Shown here: positions 29,535 to 36,490 of the stretch, piece by piece
Position numbering within the stretch: the first letter of the stretch is position 1
Layout: the number at the start of each line of letters is the position of its first letter
Virus record (IMG/VR): IMGVR_UViG_3300036818_000079
Location: 1 to 39,673 of that record
Direction: 5' to 3' (one strand)
Origin: a virus
Length of the DNA stretch: 39,673 bases
Notes under the pieces: generated by a model
What the model saw: only the letters and a program-made list of their open reading frames with translations
Databases searched by the model: none
What the model was told of the DNA's origin: nothing
Program-made: the position numbers and the translations under genes

Positions 29535-29810
29535 CTACGCCACCGCCTCAGGGATCTGATTCCGGGCCGCCCACTGCCGGGCGAACTCGCGCAGCTCAAC
29601 CTGGCCGCCGCCCATCACGGCCGCGTAGGCCTCCTCGATGAGCCGGCGCGGGAGCCGGTGGGCCGTGCGCTCGGCCCCGCGGACCTGCATGGCCGGCATG
29701 TCGCCGTCCTGGATCAGGCGCAGGATCGCCACGGCCGAGAACCCTGTCCGCTCTGAGGCGTACGAGACGTCAACCCAGTCCGCAGCGTCCGCGCTGGCCC
29801 GGCTTCCCAT
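29535..29810 (-). CDS. Excisionase/MerR-like helix-turn-helix protein
   Basis: A 91-residue protein. WVDVSYASERTGFSAVAILR, then LIQDGDMPAMQVRGAERTAH and RLPRRLIEEAYAAV correspond to the HTH_17 excisionase-type fold: VSYASERTGFS as helix 1 and turn, and RLIQDGDMPAMQV as the 'L(I)xxGxIPAxRV' wing. It is the first leftward gene from the divergent promoter region, so it may be an excisionase or a transcription activator of the leftward operon. No obvious ribosome binding site precedes the ATG. Confidence 0.65.
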   Translation of the reverse strand: MGSRASADAADWVDVSYASERTGFSAVAILRLIQDGDMPAMQVRGAERTAHRLPRRLIEEAYAAVMGGGQVELREFARQWAARNQIPEAVA

Positions 29811-29843
29811 CTAGCGCACCATCCCAATGATCGGTTGCTACTC

Positions 29844-29870
29844 AAGCTTTGAAAGCTTCTGTACGTACAG
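29844..29870. promoter_or_regulatory. Two adjacent palindromes in a divergent promoter region
   Basis: AAGCTTTGAAAGCTT (29844-29858, 7-1-7 inverted repeat) directly abuts CTGTACGTACAG (29859-29870, perfect). They lie between the leftward HTH gene and the rightward GntR gene, in the most AT-rich stretch nearby. GTAC-centred palindromes are typical GntR-family operators, so autoregulation by the adjacent GntR protein is likely. Confidence 0.6.
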
Positions 29871-29902
29871 TAACCCTGGCCTGGAGGAACCGTCAACACC
29901 GG

Positions 29903-29936
29903 ATGTACGATCGGTACGTACAAAACCGATGTACGG
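29903..29936. promoter_or_regulatory. Second group of GTAC motifs before gntR
   Basis: TGTACGATCGGTACGTACA (29904-29922), then a further TGTACGG. ATCGGT (29910-29915) and ACCGAT (29925-29930) form an inverted repeat around GTACGTAC-type sequence. The sites reach to within a few bases of the GntR start at 29939, so binding here would block transcription or translation of gntR. Confidence 0.5.
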
Positions 29937-29938
29937 AG

Positions 29939-30706
29939 GTGGGTCCCGTCAGCGAGCAAGCGCTATGGGAAGACGTAGCCGCAGGACTGCGCACGTCGAT
30001 CAGCGGCGGCGAGTACAAGCCCGGGGACACACTGCCGACCGAGGCCGAGCTGGCAGACCGCTACCGGGTCAGCCGCGACACGGTGCGCCGCGCACTCGGC
30101 AAGCTCACCCAGCAGGGCCTGCTCACGCCAGGCCGGGGCAGGCTCGGCAGGCAGGTCCGCACGAGCCGGCCGCTCACCTTCTACGCCAGCCGCTCCGAGT
30201 CCACCGCGCGGGTGGCCGAGCGCCACACCAGGGGGGTGGACGCCTGGGTCGCCGACGCCGCCGACCAGGACCGCGAGGCCGGGCAGCTCATCTCCGTGGC
30301 CCTGGACCAGGCCGCGCCCGAGGTGGCGTCCAGGCTGGAGATCCCCGACGGTGAGCTCGTGGTCGTGCGGCGCAGGCTCCGGACCATCGACGCGGCACCG
30401 CACAACCTCAACGACACGTACTACCCGCGGGAGATCGCGGAAGGCACGCCGATCATGCACCCGGCCGACGTCGTCCAGGGCACGATCGCGCTGATGCGGG
30501 AGCTCGGGTATCAGCAGGTCCAGTACCGCGACGACCTCGAGACCCGCATGCCCGCCCCGGAGGAAGCCGAGCGCCTGCAGATCCCGCCCGGCGTACCCGT
30601 CCTGGTCCAGTACCGCACCGGCTACACGGCCGAGAGGCCCGTGAAGGTCACCATCACCATCTGGCCGGGCGACCGGACCACCCTGGTCTACGAGGTCCCC
30701 GCGTGA
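29939..30706 (+). CDS. GntR-family regulator with UTRA domain
   Basis: A 255-residue protein. The winged helix (about 8-78) contains ALWEDVAAGLRTSISGGEYK, PGDTLPTEAELADRYRVSRD and TVRRALGKLTQQGLL. The C-terminal UTRA effector domain (about 90-250) contains LEIPDGELVVVRRRLRTID, LNDTYYPREIAEGTPI, PPGVPVLVQYRTGYT. GntR/UTRA (HutC subfamily) repressors such as KorSA control pSAM2-type conjugative elements. I take the GTG at 29939; an in-frame ATG at 29903 would place operator sequence inside the gene. Its stop overlaps the GNAT start (TGATG). Confidence 0.88.
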   Translation: MGPVSEQALWEDVAAGLRTSISGGEYKPGDTLPTEAELADRYRVSRDTVRRALGKLTQQGLLTPGRGRLGRQVRTSRPLTFYASRSESTARVAERHTRGVDAWVADAADQDREAGQLISVALDQAAPEVASRLEIPDGELVVVRRRLRTIDAAPHNLNDTYYPREIAEGTPIMHPADVVQGTIALMRELGYQQVQYRDDLETRMPAPEEAERLQIPPGVPVLVQYRTGYTAERPVKVTITIWPGDRTTLVYEVPA

Positions 30707-31503
30707 TGACCATCCGCCGGGCGGTCCCCGGCGATCTGCGCACCGTGACGTCGATCCTGCACTCGGTCGCCCGATGGCTGCACCAGCAGGGCTACGACCA
30801 GTGGCCCGACGGATCGCCGTCCCTCGGGCCGATCAGGGTCAGCGGCCAGATCGACCGCGGCGAGTTCTGGATCGTCAGCGAGGACCGCGACCCGGTCGCG
30901 GTCATCGCGCTGTCCCGGTTCGGGGACATCGACTTCTGGTCGCCCGCCGAGCTGGCCGAACCCGCGGTCTACGTCAGCAAGGCAGCGGTGCTCCGGCGCG
31001 CGGCCGGCCGGGGGCTCGGCGCGATGCTGCTGCGATGGGCTGTCGACCGCGCAGCACAGGGGGGCATTGACCAGGTGCGCCTGGACGTGTGGAAAACCAA
31101 CACCGGGCTGCAGGGCTACTACCGCCGTCAGGGATGGGCCTATCTGCGCACCGTCGACGCCGAGGACCGGAACAGCGGGGCGCTCTTCTGCCGCGCCGCC
31201 ACGCTGGACCCTGAGGCGCGCGGAACGTTCCGGCGGCTGACCGCGCCGGCCGCCCTCACCGGTCCCGTCACGGCCGGGATGCCGGTCATCGTCCCCACCG
31301 ACGCTGGCCCCGTGGCCGCGGTCTGCACGCAGGTCACCAGGGACGGATCAGCCGGCCTCCTGGACGGCGGATGGGAGAGCGGGGGCGGCGACCCTCCGGT
31401 GCTGTACCGGGTAGAGCACGCCGGGCGGACGTGGCTGGCCCGCGAGGCGTGGCCAGATCCCCGCCAGTGCGAGGTAAGCGACAGGAGAGTCACGCGGTGC
31501 TAG
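30706..31503 (+). CDS. GNAT acetyltransferase with C-terminal extension
   Basis: A 265-residue protein. The GNAT domain (1-160) shows IRRAVPGDLRTVTSILHSVA at the start, VYVSKAAVLRRAAGRGLGAM with the acetyl-CoA-binding R-x2-G-x-G motif, and VRLDVWKTNTGLQGYYRRQG as motif B. About 95 further residues (TAGMPVIVPTDAGPVAAVCT, PPVLYRVEHAGRTWLAREAW) form a small beta-rich domain I do not recognise. It is translationally coupled to gntR. GntR plus GNAT pairs occur in actinobacterial mobile elements; the substrate is unknown. Confidence 0.8.
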   Translation: MTIRRAVPGDLRTVTSILHSVARWLHQQGYDQWPDGSPSLGPIRVSGQIDRGEFWIVSEDRDPVAVIALSRFGDIDFWSPAELAEPAVYVSKAAVLRRAAGRGLGAMLLRWAVDRAAQGGIDQVRLDVWKTNTGLQGYYRRQGWAYLRTVDAEDRNSGALFCRAATLDPEARGTFRRLTAPAALTGPVTAGMPVIVPTDAGPVAAVCTQVTRDGSAGLLDGGWESGGGDPPVLYRVEHAGRTWLAREAWPDPRQCEVSDRRVTRC

Positions 31504-31526
31504 CGTGCCCACCGGAGGTGGTCACC

Positions 31527-31667
31527 ATGACCAGCTACAGCAACGGCAACTCCTTTGACGCCCTCGGCTCCCCTCCCGGCGGACCCGTCGGCGACGGCGC
31601 CATCCGCTGGCCCGACCCGCCATGGAAAGGCGGCCTGCGGCCCAGCGACGACCGCGGCGGCATCTAG
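31527..31667 (+). CDS. Short protein, unknown function
   Basis: A 46-residue gene with ATG behind GGAGG (MTSYSNGNSFDALGSPPGGP, then VGDGAIRWPDPPWKGGLRPS, DDRGGI). Codons end mostly in G or C and the ribosome binding site is strong. The Pro/Gly-rich sequence is probably disordered. It follows the GNAT gene by 24 nt. No family recognised. Confidence 0.5.
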   Translation: MTSYSNGNSFDALGSPPGGPVGDGAIRWPDPPWKGGLRPSDDRGGI

Positions 31668-31704
31668 CCGCCCGTATCCGGAGCTGCTTGCTTTCCGTCT
31701 CCCG

Positions 31705-31908
31705 ATGTGCGTACCGTGCGCCATGGAGGGGATCAGCAGGCTGCCCGGATCACGGGCCGCCGAATACGCACGCACTCACCCCGACGTCAGCATCTGCCAG
31801 GTCGACGGCGTCTGGCGGGCGACCGTGAACCTGGACTGCGGGTTCGGCGAGATGCACGGCGCCACCGAGGACGAGCTGCTCGCCAAGCTGGACGCCGTGC
31901 TCACCTGA
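31705..31908 (+). CDS. Small protein, unknown function
   Basis: A 67-residue protein from the ATG at 31705 (61 residues if the ATG at 31723 is used): CVPCAMEGISRLPGSRAAEY, ARTHPDVSICQVDGVWRATV, NLDCGFGEMHGATEDELLAK. A beta hairpin (VWRATVNLDCG) and a C-terminal helix can be seen. The start is uncertain as neither ATG has a clear ribosome binding site. It ends convergently, overlapping the next leftward gene by 8 nt. Confidence 0.5.
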   Translation: MCVPCAMEGISRLPGSRAAEYARTHPDVSICQVDGVWRATVNLDCGFGEMHGATEDELLAKLDAVLT

Positions 31909-32212
31909 CCGCACGCAGGTGACCGCGGCCACGCGGCCACGCCGCCCGGTCCTCAGCGACCGCCCGGGCCCGCTCCGCCTCGATCACCGCCTCGCCGACG
32001 TCAAGGCACCGCGCCATCGCCGCCAGGTCCTCCAGCGCCCCGACAGCCTGACTGGCCGTGACCGCCAGGGGTGCCCCCGCGTCACCGCCGCCAGCGAGGA
32101 ACTCGGCCACCGCCGCCGCGCAGTCCTGCGCGGCGGCCATCATCTGCCGGCGCACATCACCCCACCCGGGTGCTGCGGGGCCGGCTGCGCTTCTTCGCGC
32201 GGGTTCGGCCAT
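31901..32212 (-). CDS. Ala-rich helical protein
   Basis: A 103-residue protein on the opposite strand to its neighbours (GWGDVRRQMMAAAQDCAAAV, AEFLAGGGDAGAPLAVTASQ, AVGALEDLAAMARCLDVGEA). The ATG has GGGAGGG 7 nt upstream. Four-helix-like composition; no family recognised. The 190-bp leader to its right (32213-32403) holds an AT-rich stretch with TCACTTTGTGA (32283-32293) and no other gene. Confidence 0.6.
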   Translation of the reverse strand: MAEPARRSAAGPAAPGWGDVRRQMMAAAQDCAAAVAEFLAGGGDAGAPLAVTASQAVGALEDLAAMARCLDVGEAVIEAERARAVAEDRAAWPRGRGHLRAVR

Positions 32213-32403
32213 CGTTTTTCCCTCCCACAGGACCGGGCCCGCCCAGGGAACACCCAGGCCTTCTCACTCCGCAGCGGGCATCTCACTTTGTGATATTTCC
32301 CCTCTGTTTCGTCATATGCGATTCACACGCGGATGCGCAAGCGGTACGGCATAACCAGTACGGACGTCATGGCCACCAGTCACACCCGCACCGCCGCTGA
32401 GGG

Positions 32404-32979
32404 TCACGCGCCGGTTACGCCCGCGCCGGATCCGGTGCTGCGGCCGGTGGCACGGCGCCGCAGGTCCGCGATGAACCACACCCGGTCGCCGACGTCCAGC
32501 CGGTCGCCGATGCCATCCCACGCTTTCGCGTCGTCGGTGTCCTCGCCGAACATCTGGGCGCCGGACGGGGTGGTGATGCCGCGGGCGGCCAGGGCGACGC
32601 GGCGTTCGTTGATCTCGTCGAAGTAGGGGCGGTCGGAGGCGGCGCGGGCCGGGTCGGCTGTCGGGGGTGCCCATCCGGTGTCCGGGCGGCCCGGGCCGGC
32701 GGGGGTCAGGGTGTCCGCGGTGCCGTCCAGGACGGCGATGAGGGATTCGTAGGTGACCTGGTAGGCCTGCGCGATGTCCTGCAGGGTCGGGGTGAGGAAG
32801 GTGTTGGGCCGGTAGGCGTTCTCGATGTCGGTGACGAGCCGGATGTTGATGCCGTGGTCGCGGGTGAACGCGGGTCTGCGCCGGTAGCCGAGTTCGCCGC
32901 GGCGGAGCTGGAGGAGGCTGCCGAGCCGCTTCCATGCGGCTTCGGGAGCCCGGACGACGGGTCGCCGGTCTGATGCCAT
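32404..32979 (-). CDS. XRE-family repressor-like regulator
   Basis: A 191-residue protein. Residues about 15-75 form a Cro/C1-type helix-turn-helix (WKRLGSLLQLRRGELGYRRR, INIRLVTDIENAYRPNTFLT, LQDIAQAYQVTYESLIAVLD). The C-terminal half (YFDEINERRVALAARGITTP, WDGIGDRLDVGDRVWFIADL) is a separate domain that may sense or dimerise. ATG with AAGGGG 6 nt upstream. It faces a second HTH gene across a 219-bp promoter region, as in an immunity switch, so it is the best lysogeny repressor candidate here. Confidence 0.75.
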   Translation of the reverse strand: MASDRRPVVRAPEAAWKRLGSLLQLRRGELGYRRRPAFTRDHGINIRLVTDIENAYRPNTFLTPTLQDIAQAYQVTYESLIAVLDGTADTLTPAGPGRPDTGWAPPTADPARAASDRPYFDEINERRVALAARGITTPSGAQMFGEDTDDAKAWDGIGDRLDVGDRVWFIADLRRRATGRSTGSGAGVTGA

Positions 32980-33019
32980 CGTGTCCCCTTTGTGCCGGGT
33001 TGTGCCCGCCCCGAACCTT

Positions 33020-33048
33020 ACTTTGACCGTTCAAGAGGTTGCCGTCAA
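33020..33048 (-). promoter_or_regulatory. Putative promoter for the XRE repressor
   Basis: On the minus strand TTGACG (33048-33043) and CAAAGT (33025-33020) are separated by 17 bp, a plausible -35/-10 pair. The sequence between them contains TTGAACGGTCAA, an inverted repeat on which a repressor could act. Confidence 0.4.
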
Positions 33049-33162
33049 GCAACCACATCATACGAGAAGAAGAGGCAGCTTACACCCTCTCTGAGTTGAT
33101 TCGCAGTTGACCGATTCCGCCCTGGACACATCCGCGGCAACAGAATTTTCCTCGCCTGACAG

Positions 33163-33192
33163 TTGACGTCGGCTCCCGATAGCTCCTATTGT
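33163..33192 (+). promoter_or_regulatory. Putative promoter for the Cro-like gene (leaderless)
   Basis: TTGACG (33163-33168) and TATTGT (33187-33192) have an 18-bp spacer. The expected transcription start, about 7 nt after the -10, falls on the A of the ATG at 33199, and no ribosome binding site is present. CAGTTGAC recurs at 33104-33111 and 33160-33167, possibly operator half sites. Confidence 0.5.
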
Positions 33193-33198
33193 CAGCAC

Positions 33199-33462
33199 AT
33201 GCCTGTCGTAGCAACCGCCAAACCGGACGGCGCGAAAATCCGCGCGCTGATCAAGGAACGCGGCTACACCGTGACCGAATTCGCCCGCAAGATCGGCCGC
33301 GCCCGCCAGTCCATCTGGAACATCGCCGGCTACGAGCTGCCGGTCAGCATCACCTTCCTGCGCCAGATCGCCCGCGAGCTCGGCGTGAAGGTCAGCGAAA
33401 TCAGCGACTGGACCGGCGACGGCGACATGGAGAGTGACGCGGAGATGAAGGTCCCCGCCTGA
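33199..33462 (+). CDS. XRE-family Cro-like regulator
   Basis: An 87-residue protein. A five-helix HTH covers about 10-68 (GAKIRALIKERGYTVTEFAR, KIGRARQSIWNIAGYELPVS, FLRQIARELGVKVSEISDW), with a short acidic tail. It is divergent from the larger XRE repressor and first in the rightward early operon, the position of Cro. Translation probably starts on a leaderless transcript. Confidence 0.8.
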   Translation: MPVVATAKPDGAKIRALIKERGYTVTEFARKIGRARQSIWNIAGYELPVSITFLRQIARELGVKVSEISDWTGDGDMESDAEMKVPA

Positions 33463-33470
33463 GAACACGA

Positions 33471-33502
33471 AAAAAGGCCCGGCCGCCGCAAACGACCGGG
33501 CC
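33471..33502 (-). terminator. Rho-independent terminator facing leftward
   Basis: Read on the minus strand, GGCCCGG (33502-33496) and CCGGGCC (33482-33476) form a 7-bp stem with a 13-nt loop, followed by TTTTTT. On the plus strand the hairpin lacks a T-tract. It would stop transcription entering the immunity region from the right; readthrough rightward could be attenuated. Confidence 0.55.
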
Positions 33503-33509
33503 AACGAGC

Positions 33510-33553
33510 GGGATAACCGCTCAAAGAGTACCAAAAGACACGAAGGGATAACC
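33510..33553 (+). promoter_or_regulatory. GGGATAACC repeats and CGCTCAAA site before the early genes
   Basis: GGGATAACC occurs at 33510-33518 and 33545-33553. CGCTCAAA, the motif clustered at 23705-23787, lies at 33518-33525. Together they occupy the short leader of the early operon, a likely regulatory spot. Confidence 0.4.
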
Positions 33554-33557
33554 AGAA

Positions 33558-33974
33558 GTGACACCTGACCAGCGCACCGCCTGGCTCAGCGAGACCCGCA
33601 CGATCCTCGACACCATCGAGGCGCACCCCGAACTGCCGCTGCCGTACATCAGCGGCGACGGCGCCCGCTTCTACCTGATCAGCCTGTGGGGGCCCGCCGC
33701 GCGCCGTGCCATCACCGCGGTGGAAGAAGCCCTCACCGGCAGCCTCGGCCTCACCTTCACCGGCGCCACCGAGGGCGCCGGCACCATGGCCGATTACTAC
33801 TACGTCCTGACCGCCGTCATGCCCGGCGGCCTGCCAGTCGAGATCAAGGCCGTGGCGAACGAAGTCGCCGAGCAGAAGGTCACCGGGCAGACGGTCACCG
33901 AAGTCACCGAATGGGTCCGCCGGCCAGCCGAGCCCCCGGACACGCCCCAGGACAGCACCGGAGGCGCGCCGTGA
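33558..33974 (+). CDS. Early phage protein, unknown function
   Basis: A 138-residue protein with GTG start (TPDQRTAWLSETRTILDTIE, PLPYISGDGARFYLISLWGP, MADYYYVLTAVMPGGLPVEI, KAVANEVAEQKVTGQTVTEV). Alpha/beta, with a conserved-looking YYYVLTAVMPGGLPVEIKAVA strand pair. Similar proteins appear in the early regions of actinophages, but no role is known to me. Its stop overlaps the next start (GTGA). Confidence 0.6.
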   Translation: MTPDQRTAWLSETRTILDTIEAHPELPLPYISGDGARFYLISLWGPAARRAITAVEEALTGSLGLTFTGATEGAGTMADYYYVLTAVMPGGLPVEIKAVANEVAEQKVTGQTVTEVTEWVRRPAEPPDTPQDSTGGAP

Positions 33975-34564
33975 CATTCCACCTGCCCCACTGGAACCGC
34001 CGGCAGCAGCCCACGTTCCGCGGCGACTTCCCCGACAGCAGCCGCGACATCACCGAAGCCATGCAGCGCGCCGACTGGGACGGCCAGACGTACGACGAGC
34101 CGCCAGCACCATGGCGGCCACCCGGCGGAAGGTTCGCCGGCCCCCGCACCTGGCGCGACGCATCCGGCGCGGCCACACCAGCCGGTGTCACCCCGATCGC
34201 GATCAAGCACGCCGGCATGGACACTGAGCCGCTCGCCCGGCTCCGCGCCCAGCCCCGCTACACGCCACCCGTCCCGCCAGCCGAACCGCCGGCGGCGGTC
34301 CTCACCGGACGGCAGGCCCCCTGGGTCATGACCGTCGAACGGCCACGCCCCGGAGGCCCCGGGCCCACACCCGAAGCCCTGGAAGTCGTCGCCTACCTGC
34401 GCGCCAGGGTCGCCATCCTGACCAGCCGCGGCCACCTCGACCGCATCTCCCAGGAAAAACTCGCCATGCTGCCCGCCGACCGGATCAGGAACCGGCGCAC
34501 CACCGCCAGGCTCATCGTCGACGAGGCCGCGGAACTGCTGCGATGCGGAGGCAACCCGCAATGA
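33971..34564 (+). CDS. Early phage protein, unknown function
   Basis: A 197-residue protein. The first 120 residues are Pro/Arg/Trp-rich and probably disordered (PPAPWRPPGGRFAGPRTWRD). The last 65 are helical (PTPEALEVVAYLRARVAILT, SRGHLDRISQEKLAMLPADR, TTARLIVDEAAELLRCGG). The GTG start overlaps the previous stop. No family recognised. Confidence 0.6.
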   Translation: MTFHLPHWNRRQQPTFRGDFPDSSRDITEAMQRADWDGQTYDEPPAPWRPPGGRFAGPRTWRDASGAATPAGVTPIAIKHAGMDTEPLARLRAQPRYTPPVPPAEPPAAVLTGRQAPWVMTVERPRPGGPGPTPEALEVVAYLRARVAILTSRGHLDRISQEKLAMLPADRIRNRRTTARLIVDEAAELLRCGGNPQ

Positions 34565-34857
34565 CCCTGATCAGCGTCACGGCTGAGCACATCGCCAGAG
34601 GCGAACCTGACTCGTGCCGGTTCTGCCCCGTCGCACTCGCGATAAATGGAGCCTTCCCTGATGCCGGGCTGATCGCTGTAGACGGCGACCACGTCGCCTT
34701 GTGCGATGGCCCGTCGCTGAGCAACAACTGGATCGAACTAGACATGCCGGATCCCGCGAGACGCTTCATCGAGGCCTTCGACCAGGGCGGCCACGTTGAG
34801 CCGTTCACGTTCGAGCTGGACTACCAAAGGCGGCGACATCATGACCGCCGCAGATGA
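34561..34857 (+). CDS. Small protein of the 'CPVALAI' phage family (copy 1)
   Basis: A 98-residue protein: ISVTAEHIARGEPDSCRFCP, VALAINGAFPDAGLIAVDGD, ARRFIEAFDQGGHVEPFTFE. The pattern (HI..G....C.CPVALAI ... F...FD.G....PF.FEL) defines a family common in actinophages and plasmids and resembles the protein encoded at 35074-35343. Function unknown. ATGA overlap with the preceding gene; it ends 17 nt into the next. Confidence 0.65.
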   Translation: MTLISVTAEHIARGEPDSCRFCPVALAINGAFPDAGLIAVDGDHVALCDGPSLSNNWIELDMPDPARRFIEAFDQGGHVEPFTFELDYQRRRHHDRRR

Positions 34858-35077
34858 GGCCGCGATGGTGCTGGCCCGGGACGAGGCAGCTGTCACGCTC
34901 GCCCGCGAATCAGCCGCACAGGTCGGCGAGGTCGGCGCGATGGTCGGCGCCACCGCCGAATGGGCCGACGACCAGCTCGCCGGAGGCGCACCAGCCAAAT
35001 GGGTCGCCGCGCAGATGATCGCCGCAGCCCGGATGATCGCCGCAGCCGCCCGCGGAGAAGCGGTGACGGCCCCGTGA
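34841..35077 (+). CDS. Ala-rich helical protein
   Basis: A 78-residue protein (TAADEAAMVLARDEAAVTLA, RESAAQVGEVGAMVGATAEW, APAKWVAAQMIAAARMIAAA). Long amphipathic helices, no family. It lies between two paralogous genes and overlaps both (17 nt and GTGA). Confidence 0.5.
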   Translation: MTAADEAAMVLARDEAAVTLARESAAQVGEVGAMVGATAEWADDQLAGGAPAKWVAAQMIAAARMIAAAARGEAVTAP

Positions 35078-35343
35078 CCACCATCATCGTTGCGCAGCGG
35101 CACCTCACCCAGGGCATCCCCGGTAACCCCTGCACCTGCCCGGTGGCCCTCGCCGTCATCGACGCCTACCCCCACGCCTGGGACGTGACCATCGGCGACC
35201 AGTACATCTCCATGCATCACCAGGCGCTGTTCAGACTCCTGACCATCCCCGCGGGCGTCCGCGCCCTGGTCACTGCCATCGACCGCGGAGAGTTCGTCAA
35301 GCCCTTCTCGTTCGAGCTGGACTATCCGGCGGTGACGCCATGA
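35074..35343 (+). CDS. Small protein of the 'CPVALAI' phage family (copy 2)
   Basis: An 89-residue protein related to the 34561 gene product: TTIIVAQRHLTQGIPGNPCT, CPVALAVIDAYPHAWDVTIG, GEFVKPFSFELDYPAV. The CPVALA core and the PF(S/T)FELDY end are shared. GTG start in a GTGA overlap. Function unknown. Confidence 0.65.
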   Translation: MTTIIVAQRHLTQGIPGNPCTCPVALAVIDAYPHAWDVTIGDQYISMHHQALFRLLTIPAGVRALVTAIDRGEFVKPFSFELDYPAVTP

Positions 35344-35615
35344 GCCTGTCCGAGCTCCTGCCGTCCGGGCCGGCCCCGCGGCCCGCGCTGCCGATCCGGG
35401 ACCTCATCCTCGGTGCGCTCGCCGAAGCCGTCATCACCCGCCGCACCGAAGCCGGATTCTGTGGCGACTGCCGCAAGGCTGCTGACGGGCTCTGCGGCGA
35501 CCACCGGGACGACTCGGCCGTCGCCGACGGCTACGAGGCCGTCTACAAGCTCGTCACGGTCTGCTCCAGCGACCGGGCCCTGCTCGTCCTCGCCGACACC
35601 GGCAGACCACTGTGA
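35340..35615 (+). CDS. Small protein with CxxC and CGDH motif
   Basis: A 91-residue protein (LPIRDLILGALAEAVITRRT, EAGFCGDCRKAADGLCGDHR, DGYEAVYKLVTVCSSDRALL). The FCGDC...LCGDH arrangement suggests one zinc site. ATGA and GTGA overlaps join it to both neighbours. Similar proteins are found just before recE-like genes in actinophages. Function unknown. Confidence 0.6.
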   Translation: MSLSELLPSGPAPRPALPIRDLILGALAEAVITRRTEAGFCGDCRKAADGLCGDHRDDSAVADGYEAVYKLVTVCSSDRALLVLADTGRPL

Positions 35616-36490
35616 CCGCCGCCACGGAGGCCGCCCCCGCAACGATCGTGGTCGACGAACCCGGCGTCTACGACGGCGTGCCCGAGGGCGTCTATCACGG
35701 CGACCCGGTACCGGAAGGGTCCCTGTCGGCGTCCGGCGCGAAGCTGCTTCTGCCGCCATCCTGCCCGGCCCTGTACCGCTACCGGCGCGACCACCCGAAA
35801 GTGTCCGCCGAATTCGACTACGGGACCGCCGCACACAAGCTGGTCCTCGGCACCGGCCCGCAGATCATCCTCATCGACGCCCCGGACTGGCGGACGAAAG
35901 CGGCGCAGGACGCCCGCAAGGCTGCCCGCGCCCAGGGCCACGTGGCCCTGCTGGTCCCCGAGTTCGGCGAGGTGCAGGCGATGGCCGCGGCCATCCGCAA
36001 GCACCCGATCGCCAGCGCCCTGTTCGACCCCGACCGCGGCAAGCCGGAGCAGTCCCTGTTCTGGCGCGACCCGGGCCCCGGGATCTGGCGGCGTGCACGG
36101 CTGGACTGGCTGCCCGAAACCCGGGCCCGCAGGCGGATGGTCATTCCCGACTACAAGACCACCGTCAGCGCCGCCCCGGCCAGCATCCGCAAGCACGTCG
36201 CCGACTTCGGCTACCACATGCAAGCCGCCCAGTACATCGACGGCAGCCGCGCCCTCGGCCTCGACGAGGACCCCGCGTTCCTGTTCGTCTTCCAGGAGAA
36301 AACACCGCCATACCTGGTCACCGTCGCCGAGCTGGACGACGAGGCCGAGACGGCCGGCCGGGCCCGCAACCAGCTCGCCATGGAGATCTGGCGCGACTGC
36401 ACCCAGGCCGGCGTCTGGCCCGGCTACTCCCAAGACATCGAACTCATATCGCTGCCCCCGTGGGCGCGCCGCACAGAGGAACTCCTTTGA
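35612..36490 (+). CDS. PD-(D/E)XK exonuclease, RecE/exonuclease VIII-like
   Basis: A 292-residue protein immediately upstream of recT. Motifs of the PDDEXK-like (DUF3799/RecE) family: LSASGAKLLLPPSCPALYRY (38-57), FDYGTAAHKLVLG with H75, RARLDWL with D165, VIPDYKTT with D180 and K182, and FGYHMQAAQYIDG with Q204/Y208. These are the metal ligands and catalytic Lys of 5'-3' dsDNA exonucleases. It should resect ends so that RecT can coat and anneal the strand. GTG start, GTGA overlap with the previous gene. Confidence 0.85.
   Translation: MTAATEAAPATIVVDEPGVYDGVPEGVYHGDPVPEGSLSASGAKLLLPPSCPALYRYRRDHPKVSAEFDYGTAAHKLVLGTGPQIILIDAPDWRTKAAQDARKAARAQGHVALLVPEFGEVQAMAAAIRKHPIASALFDPDRGKPEQSLFWRDPGPGIWRRARLDWLPETRARRRMVIPDYKTTVSAAPASIRKHVADFGYHMQAAQYIDGSRALGLDEDPAFLFVFQEKTPPYLVTVAELDDEAETAGRARNQLAMEIWRDCTQAGVWPGYSQDIELISLPPWARRTEELL

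Noticed and set aside
35413-36486. Upstream extension of the recT frame to 714 codons
   Set aside because: The extension is Arg/Pro-rich shadow of the exonuclease gene; the TTG at 36487 has a ribosome binding site and starts the RecT domain.
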